Virus record (IMG/VR): IMGVR_UViG_3300043431_000339
Coordinates: 1 to 28,576 of that record
Direction: 5' to 3' (one strand)
Length of the DNA: 28,576 nucleotides
Origin: a virus
Shown: positions 20,501 through 26,300 of the stretch, in pieces
Position numbering within the stretch: position 1 is the stretch's first letter
How the letters are laid out: each line of letters begins with the position of its first letter
The notes under the pieces: generated by a model
Seen by the model: only the letters and a program-made list of their open reading frames with translations
What the model was told of the DNA's origin: nothing
The model's database searches: none
Position numbers and translations under genes: made by a program

Positions 20501-22969
20501 CCAATTCTAGCAACTCCTGCTCCATCGAAATTTATCACGGAAACAATGACTCCACAGGAAGCTGTTCCATGGGGCTTTGCAAATCAGGTTAATACTATTC
20601 TTAATCAAACTTACCAGATGCAAGGTGCTGGTGGTATCGCGGCCCCGCGTCCCGACTATAGAACCACTGTTAATGCTGGACAAACAACAGCCGAAATGGT
20701 TAAGATGGCTCAGGCTCAACAGGATGTATATAGCATGGGCCCTGGTCAAACTATCGCCAGACTACGACAATATTGGTCTCAAGAGGGCGTGTCCGCTAGA
20801 GAACAGCGAGATTGGTTAAATGAAATTAGACCAACTGTCGGTAAGCAGATATTTTCCCGCGGAAGGGGTGGGGTTCTCGTAGAGCGTCCAGAATACGATT
20901 TAAGTAGAGTTACTGGTGGCGCGGGCGCGGCTATGCTACAATATCAGGATCTACGCGGTCAGATAGAACAACAGACCGCTACGTATGGTGGAACTGTTCC
21001 ATCTGCCCTGCCGTCTTATGGCGGAAATGTGGGTATCGCTCAGCAGTATGTAACTCAGTCCGCTGCCGCCCAAGCCAGTTGGATTCAATCTCAACCAGCC
21101 GTAATGAGAAATCCGTCCATGGCCGCAGGCGTTAATAGATATGCCGATCTGATGACTAATGCAACCCCAGGACAATTCAATCTTATGCAGGGGCTAGCAC
21201 AACTATCCCCCTACGCATTAACGACAGCAGCCGCAAGGGGATATCCGGACTTTATCCAGAACGCCTTTGCAAGTCAAAACCTTGTCACCAATTCTGGCGC
21301 CCCTATTAGTATGAATCAGGCGGCCATGGGCAGCACTGTTGGAACCAATTTCGTTGGACCCAATGGGATAGGTGCTGTTAATGGAACTGCGTATGGACAG
21401 ACATCATTTGCCACATGGAATCAGGGCAGTGCACAAGTTGCCCAATCTATATTTGGTGGATCATGGAATCAAGATTATAGTCAATTCATGCCAGCAGCAG
21501 GATCCGGTATTAGCGCAGGCGCCGTTCAGGCTGGATTCGGTCAGGGCTATCAGCTTCCTGGAGGACTAAATGTTGGTGGTATGATGGGTATGAATCTGTA
21601 CGGGGCACAGCTAAGCTATCAGGCATCTATGGCGTCTGCCGGGAACTCTCTCGCTCAACTAAATCTCGCCTCCGCTTTTACGACTGGTGTTGGTTTACAA
21701 CAATACGCTGGTACGGTTAACCCTCAGACTGGTTCTCCATTCGGGTTTAATACTGGACCTACTTCATGGAACGTTCCTGGTGCTGGCAGCTTTACATCTA
21801 CTGGTGGTGGCTTCTGGGGTATGCAAGACGCTCAGATGCAACTTGGATTCGCTCAACAGGAAAGACAATTTGAGTTTCAGCGTCAAGGAATGAATATTCA
21901 AAGCAGCCAATTTTATACAAATATGGCTCAGCAGCAACAGCAAGTACAGGCTCAGCGTGGATGGACTCAGCAGGACTGGCAATACAACGCTCAACAGCGT
22001 GGACAGGCATGGCAGTGGCAACAGCAGGACTTCCAGGAGGACGTACGCTTCATGACTGGACGCCAGCGAAGACTGGCAGAGCGCCAGATGGGCCGCGCCA
22101 CTACGGTACACGATCAGGAAGATGCTCAAATAGAGAAACAGAAAGAGAGACAGCAGGAACTCTGGAACATGGAAGACGAGCGATTCCAAACCCAGAAGAA
22201 CCAGTTCGAGGAAAATAGAGCATTTCAACTAGAGCAACTTGAAAGCGCAGAGGCCTTCTTCGAGGCTAGCAAGAAAATGCAAGAAGAGTCTCAGGCCATG
22301 CAACGCGCATTCTGGGTAGAGCAACAGAAACTTCAACGAGAAGCTATTGCTGCACAAGCTGGCTTTGCCAAGCAGCAATTTGAATTGCAGCAGACAATGG
22401 CCGCAGTGCAAATCGCTATACTTCTTGCACAAGGCGCATTCGATGACATGAATAAGGACGTCAAAGACAATATTGTCGTGATGCTAAAGAACACTCTACC
22501 AGAATCATTTCAATATATGGTTGATGAATTCCTTAAGTCCCTCGAGAACGCTGGAGGCGGCGGTGGTGGGGGTGGTGGCGGAGGAGGAACATATACCTGT
22601 AGCGGACAAGGCTCTGGTACTGGGTATCCACACGCTCCACAAACTTTCTCTAGTGAAGAAGCATATAGATCCCATATGCAGAATGTTCATAAGAAAAGTG
22701 TACCTACTGCAGCCGGATATAGTGGGTGGTCGTTTGGTCAGACCTTCGTGGCTGGTGAGGGCGCTATGCCGGAGAAGGTTACTGTACAGCCACTTGGACA
22801 GGGAACCTATACTAATGATGCATACCGATCTCCATGGAGAGATACTATGACGACCTCTCAGCCAGTTCATAGTCAGGCGCCACAAATGATACATCTTACT
22901 GTTATAATGGGAGATGATGAATTGATCGACAAGACTATTATGGCTGTAAATCAAGAGGTTAAATTATGA
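11582..22969 (+). CDS. Giant composite tape-measure protein with RNA polymerase-like and nuclease-like regions
   Basis: One uninterrupted 3795-residue frame. Residues 1-~750: no domain recognised. Residues ~780-1410: two-barrel RNA polymerase-like signals, namely G-S-K-G-V at K828, HRIP at 1061-1064, DRDID at 1114-1118 and QTAKASKD around K1411. Residues ~1573-1670: a PD-(D/E)XK nuclease signature. Residues ~2107-2140 and 2311-2328 are flexible acidic or glycine-rich linkers. From ~2335 on it looks like a tape measure: hydrophobic segments (~2560-2616), a Gln/Met/Gly/Ala-rich body, a Gln-rich coiled coil (~3411-3640), twelve glycines (3658-3669) and a short C-terminal domain. The place after the chaperones and before the distal tail gene fits a tape measure, which spans the tail and leaves ahead of the DNA. 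If all of it were extended helix (0.15 nm per residue) the tail would be ~570 nm; the tape-like part alone gives ~200 nm. The tape-measure call is firm; the enzymatic modules are inferred from motifs. Confidence 0.8.
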   Translation: MTNDPLWDPQKNDPNYDPHAGSTLTNSSVSDADYGPLKTGSLKDLLRGLRTSLGKDYAVRVADQITGESAEGQERAYGRFAISHRGGPEMVIDMRTLMEPGGKKKLESAVTGSPVVAIRQEGQVGEAAERTYGGKAYREEGATQYRVVDAVQEIADIIRGGHKLYEEEPAQSSGARTPTTALSAIMGSAETGRGGEMMKRIRQEFHISSAGGLAWGQQRPTFYEELSRRISIYWGPEKAYKEQQLLERSLSGIRYYTQSPVYYDPVHKVLQTWPEANVRRGAFGEEEVQLPRMGEKGLKTFKQLPSLFESREEVHPVVASFDEATGRVMRKRMSAPTPDDVLGTGSERTDKQYPFTGKPEYYGERFGQRGGLWMDIRGQNVLAMSTIVTQTVSGAGTSYVAKNAIPQTDSAGNKIGYAFSGSQVVPLPWQTPQEMTEALRQQTKEGGVALDLEDVVGRSSKANRPQGLRIGSVTVMKDGKPTQKPLYTKAKPYEAQVDAITLVVPKYFNMTTNEFSPIVPSNASEQERKAWVETSSMDADFRKLIGKGQAKIEYSGTNRMYLSLATSGFVDLGLKLRGVKESATPTGLEGWEVSLPGGGVARAASITQEVKSGGDLWVGAWEAQPFENKMRMLSIVDPDLERIVRKDVQSGRISAQNLSPQYIANMYASLPSPLGLIKGKRMYETPREIIGKAIKTILDEQDPTQRLANYRRFGIYSITNPSERMQTEILTKEAVDQFKATYHDKEGNLVDPSTDNIRFEEMPGGLFRVSTPIPTGSYILPKVIGVSAEWPMGGGKIPTQAVAKFNAAFPDTAAGPGLASILGLSGSKGVLGAGDPSNNVKAWVDLIKSDKYRNQALTGTTYKTPNTLMIDQKVAREIMAELDMTQSDLSGKGIGVEQVKKLSDILQKKGGSLTDMLYFKGTGAYMPTTNVPQYLDEYNKATGEATTGMSARYLSAVLDLLNAEVSGRAQGGSAYRRFVNYQSGLIDRSNKANKVLSTIRTGAAISRNYNILDELAPNEAVMSDAQLEALAWQQPGVEVEEDAKKFIDNVKKRGYLPAFFHRIPSVGGVHAVKILTSDQYRKQYGDRYDPNADLTSAQGTIWVNRWMHESGIGDRDIDKALIWSGLITQKEAGVLKVKDLITATSQWQKAMRKTGAEYIKEFKEGLGDNEDLVRQYSHIGQYYADFHEAYTEGFKPGKSADFGWVRAGVLNDVAQMWSEIRARRASSYNTIRQMEEAVAVMGITSDVLTRALGAYGIQNVQSSLEANEAASRGDPLEKFFQSLKVTLDGGNRYSIGLPAESGKMHWTTITNPEESMGGDVTPRREQILNLFLSTYTRSKSFNDQMLGVYFGGVNDPELAQDIIDTVDGSKGIDRYVRIAGRKGLLERIAKAQSPLGAIVDFSLRQTAKASKDVPLDIKENLLRDVSFDGGTFRDRINNTLGILKAIRTGRGIREYDINDIMNASTDPTVTNGPEGQRLAGFAQDMGINDAIEIQTEKEWGGLGREMMQARARQGMRSMRASDFARIAAGVESLNVKTARGHKLLYQKMLGATAEWVGQMYELGDKYRTTDIWDYDEEDRATLEEGTAAEQIIAQRQKEGQFGMHVGKGRAITANIAGTEIRFIPDFLKLEKGRLTITEAKHGGKETLASGEWQAAINKYGIIEAYKENPNKLRATLEDYKKQYDEARGTPEGKGTPVLAHDWVEGVMNAIGKGNVDAHMLQIGKTFSATHLFNVLIGKGSVDKMVKDVVEEIKSQMPENIMDLKKLSEGEILRTTDAYKRGTLKTISEFRLPKGIVESVTRLFSFAKFSTPGQPVPKWVQDILDENRKNVDMLSGSSPVVEDKDRIVNTRGEVITDLKVNALAPGKGSQQANNEVEPLTDEESAFITNALKADAGIQSNNIESITRDLRNPIKPITSSEEYEKAKIKQGTALRYESRWWGEAAASKFEPGQQGRESIEQKAKRAQKGAANIGERISEWEARTSTPSRISAPTPQELETSLSTHEGKIAYLQSQVEGGTDPDVAIEGLRRNFGHNPSIVGKGGKIGLSQAEHDELATHLPKTEGEKSQQISLSTRGITGSDVASETETNNNLFEEDLKKNAITLANKSGEEGESEEGNAPTLPGTGSSKKNGPPNKSKGDGGYGWRVPGHFEAKRKLVSEWYSAQTQYEKVAPGISQSLSELINSEEVQRALSDDEKTNIEGIRASKTSESREAAAVAGLISGKTAGAELVRQRLKENPELLARIKETVNAVGVKELAGQQSRVAQARENLLAAPDKVGSAQLKAIYSDSKQDAAHAAHGLTALQSLWEQLGGGKGGSGTGGGGTGGGKEAVPMTEEQIKNMTGTADRLAESFKKVGERMDDTSAIAMKATEVWKDVGRAAELNQSLGNTIMDLENTLAKTGGSAQLPAGYGTKQLGEVAISEGRSMLTGTPEEQATGRGLITGAQRLLKQGGAAEKSVEDYYKSEQADIGHVARRALGGFGVMYLRSMFGLATGGFAPGMQESQALRSQFSEGAARESGVGERYMTPQQRSAIMSGLYGTPTSPLDVFGMVTSKGIGREVGGAAQMGIGAFAATQWLGDITGKESKAGKWLTGGGGLGLTIGALAVGGIADVLNQAADPRSLAFKMAQQQSGRTFSLTAPLAEAVDKQFRPEEYKAEYNMAAAMAFYSGAKKDNSRFLDWGSYVKETPKSRQVMGALMGGDLTVEQATRLGMGPVGTNAPLADVVSKGAPAYASQMVALHPETQPVAIDVATFMLQNSMKGQDYEKLAQQWQYGFARPETLASMGQVFGYNQFAMNQGGVMGQQMMNLANMPMTSQQSNVVLQGLQFGQGLGNFGATLGLSATDQAGWVSQAQEWAKYAGNISGDIYSQSVQGYMSTLGTKGQMPVLSPPTREVANPEYTAWAAEQMKRDRGENYASGKPTVDEILDKWAKERGDRELTPAMESLNRWQAQGMVNRGATYEELRITPKAGTYEPILATPAPSKFITETMTPQEAVPWGFANQVNTILNQTYQMQGAGGIAAPRPDYRTTVNAGQTTAEMVKMAQAQQDVYSMGPGQTIARLRQYWSQEGVSAREQRDWLNEIRPTVGKQIFSRGRGGVLVERPEYDLSRVTGGAGAAMLQYQDLRGQIEQQTATYGGTVPSALPSYGGNVGIAQQYVTQSAAAQASWIQSQPAVMRNPSMAAGVNRYADLMTNATPGQFNLMQGLAQLSPYALTTAAARGYPDFIQNAFASQNLVTNSGAPISMNQAAMGSTVGTNFVGPNGIGAVNGTAYGQTSFATWNQGSAQVAQSIFGGSWNQDYSQFMPAAGSGISAGAVQAGFGQGYQLPGGLNVGGMMGMNLYGAQLSYQASMASAGNSLAQLNLASAFTTGVGLQQYAGTVNPQTGSPFGFNTGPTSWNVPGAGSFTSTGGGFWGMQDAQMQLGFAQQERQFEFQRQGMNIQSSQFYTNMAQQQQQVQAQRGWTQQDWQYNAQQRGQAWQWQQQDFQEDVRFMTGRQRRLAERQMGRATTVHDQEDAQIEKQKERQQELWNMEDERFQTQKNQFEENRAFQLEQLESAEAFFEASKKMQEESQAMQRAFWVEQQKLQREAIAAQAGFAKQQFELQQTMAAVQIAILLAQGAFDDMNKDVKDNIVVMLKNTLPESFQYMVDEFLKSLENAGGGGGGGGGGGGTYTCSGQGSGTGYPHAPQTFSSEEAYRSHMQNVHKKSVPTAAGYSGWSFGQTFVAGEGAMPEKVTVQPLGQGTYTNDAYRSPWRDTMTTSQPVHSQAPQMIHLTVIMGDDELIDKTIMAVNQEVKL
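12757..12770. repeat. Copy 2 of the 14-base near-palindrome TTCCGGTGCCGGAA
   Basis: Identical to the copies at 2359-2372 and 24827-24840. Here it is read as Val-Ser-Gly-Ala-Gly near residue 393 of the giant protein. One more upstream base (T) is shared with copy 3. Confidence 0.7.
13919..14092 (+). other. Candidate first double-psi barrel of an RNA polymerase-like region (residues 780-837)
   Basis: Two-barrel RNA polymerases carry catalytic lysines in the first barrel; in cellular beta the second lies in a G-N-K-G-V-I motif. Here LSGSKGVLGAGDP (K828) resembles that motif, and K782 (ILPKVIGV) and K796 (GGGK) lie upstream. K828 is 286 residues before the DRDID triad, a distance in the range of single-chain two-barrel enzymes. 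The match is short and tentative. Confidence 0.35.
14699..14971 (+). other. Two-barrel RNA polymerase-like catalytic segment (residues 1040-1130)
   Basis: HRIPSVGGVHAVKIL (1061-1075) matches the R-x-P strand of the second barrel (NRAPTLHRLGIQAF in bacterial beta'). After a ~20-residue insertion, IWVNRWMHESGIGDRDID aligns without gaps with beta' IQLHPLVCAAYNADFDGD, placing D1114, D1116 and D1118 on the three magnesium-binding aspartates. The I-D ending recalls the DFDID loop that I remember for the crAss-like phage virion polymerase. Phage and RNAi polymerases of this superfamily share R-x-P and D-x-D-x-D at similar spacing. Confidence 0.55.
16298..16591 (+). other. PD-(D/E)XK nuclease-like domain in the giant protein (residues 1573-1670)
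   Basis: The order of elements is that of the Cas4/RecB-type nuclease core. An acidic first helix (LEEGTAAEQIIAQRQKEG, E1583/E1584/E1589) is followed by a strand ending in P1624-D1625. A turn and a second strand then end in E1638-A-K1640, and a helix carries Q1653 and Y1659. D1625, E1638 and K1640 would bind metal and act in catalysis. All key residues are present, so activity is plausible. Confidence 0.65.
18512..18565 (+). other. Glycine-rich linker between N-terminal half and tape-measure half
   Basis: Eighteen codons (residues 2311-2328) encode almost only glycine, with single Lys, Ser and Thr. An acidic Gly/Ser/Pro/Lys-rich stretch lies about 200 residues earlier (~2107-2140). Together they mark the boundary between the enzyme-like half and the tape-measure half. 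Confidence 0.65.
19259..19429 (+). other. Hydrophobic segments of the tape measure (residues ~2560-2616)
   Basis: Two Gly/Ala/Leu/Ile-rich stretches (around GAAQMGIGAFAATQWL and LGLTIGALAVGGIADVL) are long and hydrophobic enough to cross a membrane. They are separated by a short charged turn (GKESKAGKW). Tape measures often have such segments, which are thought to help form the DNA channel through the host membrane. Confidence 0.55.
21812..22501 (+). other. Gln-rich coiled coil of the tape measure (residues ~3411-3640)
   Basis: A long helical stretch with very high glutamine and regular aromatic/hydrophobic positions (AQQERQFEFQRQGMNIQ, then QQELWNMEDERFQTQKNQFE). It ends in a hydrophobic helix (TMAAVQIAILLAQGAF). 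It is the clearest tape-measure-like part of the protein. Confidence 0.65.
22553..22588 (+). repeat. Run of twelve glycine codons
   Basis: Residues 3658-3669 are all glycine, using a mix of GGA, GGC, GGT and GGG codons. The run tethers the last ~126 residues to the coiled coil. The mixed codons argue against simple slippage and for selection of a flexible hinge. Confidence 0.75.
22589..22696 (+). other. Degenerate C2H2 zinc-finger-like motif (residues 3670-3705)
   Basis: YTC is followed later by TFSSEEAYRSHMQNVH, which has the F-x5-Y-x2-H-x4-H half of a classical C2H2 finger (F3689, Y3695, H3698, H3703). Only one cysteine (C3673) is present. The usual second cysteine is missing and a Gly-rich insertion lies in its place; H3684 could substitute. 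Zinc binding is uncertain. Confidence 0.35.
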
Positions 22970-23379
22970 CAGTATATAAATATATAACCCTTAGTAACAG
23001 CACTGGTACTCCGGTGAAGAGATATTCTGCTATTGGATTTAGTCCCCCAATGATGAGGGGAGACACTATCGACTTTACTCTTGGTGGAAAACTCGATAAG
23101 CAAAATGGACCAATCACAAAGCAGAAGAAGTATACCCTTCGCGTTCCAATAGATACACCATCCGATGCTAATTATGGAACCTACAATGATCTAAAAACCC
23201 TCTTTGAGCTAGCCAACTCCAATCTCTCTCCGAGCGATGTTATCCTTTTGTATGATCACTTTGGTACTCCCGCAAGTGTATATTTTGTTGGCGATGCAAT
23301 GCCAGAACCACTCACCACTCAACTGTCTGGCCCAAATGCATGGTATACTATTAACGTTACATTTCAGGAGATTACTTAA
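22966..23379 (+). CDS. Minor or distal tail protein following the tape measure
   Basis: 137 residues, beta-rich, ending VYFVGDAMPEPLTTQLSGPN and then a strand (YTINVTFQEIT). Small proteins directly after the tape measure usually form the ring that joins tube and tip (distal tail protein type) or a minor tail protein. The closing 'W..V.V...E' strand is common in that group. It overlaps the tape-measure gene by four bases (ATGA) and the hub gene by one (TAATG), so all three are probably translated together. The exact family is uncertain; a Dit-like or lambda M/L-like role are the main options. Confidence 0.55.
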   Translation: MTVYKYITLSNSTGTPVKRYSAIGFSPPMMRGDTIDFTLGGKLDKQNGPITKQKKYTLRVPIDTPSDANYGTYNDLKTLFELANSNLSPSDVILLYDHFGTPASVYFVGDAMPEPLTTQLSGPNAWYTINVTFQEIT

Positions 23380-26300
23380 TGTCAAGAGATCTTACACAGA
23401 CACTAGATATAAACAACGACCCTTCTGGCGATCCCAAACTAAGAGAAGCTATTGATATAGATGGCAGTTACGCCATGGTTACAAGGGCAGAGATCTATCC
23501 ATCTCGAATGTATTTCGAGGGTACGGATCCACGTTACGACAGCGCATATGCTATAGCTGGTGCTGATTCAATAGGCGTTCAGCAAGATGTAATGTGGCAA
23601 GAGATTATATACTCCACTGATCTATCGAAACTTGTTACGTTCTTTAGTGATGGCGACCATCTGAATTATTGCCTAGAAGGTAGCACAACTATTATTACGA
23701 AAACCGATGACTGTACAGCAAAGCCAGGGGCCATTGGCACGAAAATATTTCTTGCCGATGGAAATGTAGTTACAAGATATACTGTCACATATGGTTCTCC
23801 AATAACCCTGGCGTCAGATGGTGGATCCTATACCTATGATACGGGTCTTGAAGTTGTCGCCGTTCATGCCGTAAGTTCAACGCAGGCGGTGGCCATTGTC
23901 GACAGTGATGGCGGATTTGCGGCGTACGTTATGGACGGGACATCGCACTCAATGTCTCCAATTCGTTTTATGTTTCCGACATTAAAGCCATACGATAAAT
24001 CTACCTATAATATGTTTCAGCAGGGCATTGCATCTGGAGCAGCCCTGCTTGGCGATGATATATTCGTCTATATTAGTAATGCCTCTACTGGGATTGTTGA
24101 GGGCATGTCGTACAATACCGTTGGTGGAGAATGGAGCGACATTTTCACCGCTGTGCCAACAGACGAACAGGTGTCCCAGTGCTCACTAAAGATAGCCAAC
24201 GTATATACACATAACGGCACGATATACATGTGCGGTCAGTTTGCGAGAACAGATGTCCTCAGAGCTACCGATATGCCGTATTCCCTACTGCTTTACTCCA
24301 CGGATGGAAAAACATTTTCTATTGACAGATTTGTTCTGGTCAGCAATATAGGTTATCGCTTTTTGGCTACCGTCGGAAATGATACTCTCTACCTCGCAAA
24401 CTGCAATCGTATCTGCAAGGATGATGTAACATGGGTGTTTGACGGCGAGACTGGTACAGGTGTTCTTATAACTATACCACAAGACCATATCAAGGGAATA
24501 CAAGACCAGGATAATGAAAGATGCACTATCTCTCTTACCTCTGGTAGACAAGAGTACTGGGATATCGCTGATGTTAGAGAGGGGGCCAAGATAATACTGT
24601 ATCTTGGTATGCTAACTGGCGGAACACCAGAGGCTCAGTACATTAAATTTGGCACTTATATTATCGATAATATTGACTACGGTGTTGGGTCCGGGTCTAG
24701 AACGCATCAGTTGAATTGTATGTCCTTGTCTATGTGGAGACTCAGTGGATTAAGCATGCCATTCTACGCTGAGATACTTGGCAAGTCTGTTCACTACGAT
24801 CCACTTCTTCTTGACACCACCACTCTTTCCGGTGCCGGAAACATCTATATGACTCACAACAAGATGTCTATAGACTTCTGGCATCATAAGGAATACTCCA
24901 CTGGAACCATCCATGGCGGTGCAATCACTGGTCTTAAAATGCTTGTCTCTGGTGGCGTTGATATGTATCAGGCATTGAATAGTAATGCCCCCCATTGCTA
25001 TGGGTTAATAATGGATAGCGACTTTCAGAGTATATTGTTCTTAGACGAAAACCCATTAATTACCGCTACTACTATTGACGTAGAAATATATGGGTGGTCA
25101 AGACCAATCGGCGCGGCAGGAAATGATATTGTTCATCTTCTTGTTATAACAGAGGATGAGGAAGGTAATGAAAAGCGATGGGTATCTACTACTGAAAGTC
25201 AGTGGGAGGATACCGAGTCTGTATCCAGCTATGCTCCTATATCTCTTACCTTCCCGGATGGTGCTTGCGGGCCTGCCGGGGAAACAGTATTTACTGTTGG
25301 CGAGAAAATCAAAAAGATGGGTCTCATACTTCATTGTGATGAAGATACATGGTTTAATGTCGCTAGAATTGATGTAACTAGTGGCATCGAGGCTCACTAC
25401 ACCTATCTCGATGGCGAGGCTGATTGGGAAATGACCTCCGATGGTGTATTTACTGTGCCAAGCTCTGGTAGACCATTTGTGATGTATAGCCAGTATCCAT
25501 ATAATATGCAGGAGATATCTATCCATGGGTGCTTCGAAAATACAACGGTTCCTGTTGCAGGTCTCGAGAGCTATCCTCTTGCTGCTGGTCTAGCATGCTT
25601 TGGTTCGGATCACTCCAACTGTATCGTGGCCAGATATAACCAATCCCCAGCAACGCCAATGGCGGAACTCATAATGATTCGCAATAATGTAGAGACTCTT
25701 CTAATCGATGAGCCAGTATCATTTAACCTTGGCGATCTTCAAATAATGAAGCTAGACCATAAGGGCGGGCACTTTGTATATTCTATGTGGAACGCCGACG
25801 ACAATGTATTCGAGGTCGTTCTTACCTACGATTGGGAAGAGGCCAATGGCTTTATGTTCGTAGACGAAAACGACACCATGAAGTGTGGTATCTATGGTTA
25901 TATAGCCTCTCCATTTACCAGGATTCTTGGCTATTATAATGGAGAATCCGAGACTGGTACAAATGCGGACGGTATTGGAGTAGATCCCGTATTTGATCTT
26001 ACTGGCTGGCCCGCCTCTGGTACGTTAAGAATAGGTGTAGACACTCTGTCGTATGGTGGCAAGATAGCTCACCCTACGGATCCACAAGGGCCATATCAAT
26101 TTAGGCAGGGCGGTATATATGCCGCCGACCAAAATGGCCATGGAGAGTCTGCCTTAGAAACTCGTGGTTTTAACTGGCTGGGAACAGAGGGCGATTATAC
26201 TGGCAGTCTTATCGCCGTTGATAGTGGCGCTAACTTTGATTGTACTGGTAGTCTATGGCAAATATTCGATACCGATGGTGGTGTTATTGACTGGCTGCCA

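Noticed and set aside
21764-22228. 154-residue leucine-rich minus strand frame that looks like a membrane protein
   Set aside because: Antisense of glutamine-rich coiled-coil codons (CAG/CAA) reads as leucine; this is a composition artefact.
22553-22588. G-quadruplex in the polyglycine codons
   Set aside because: There are many GG pairs but only one longer G run (five), so a stable quadruplex is doubtful; the glycine hinge explains the sequence.
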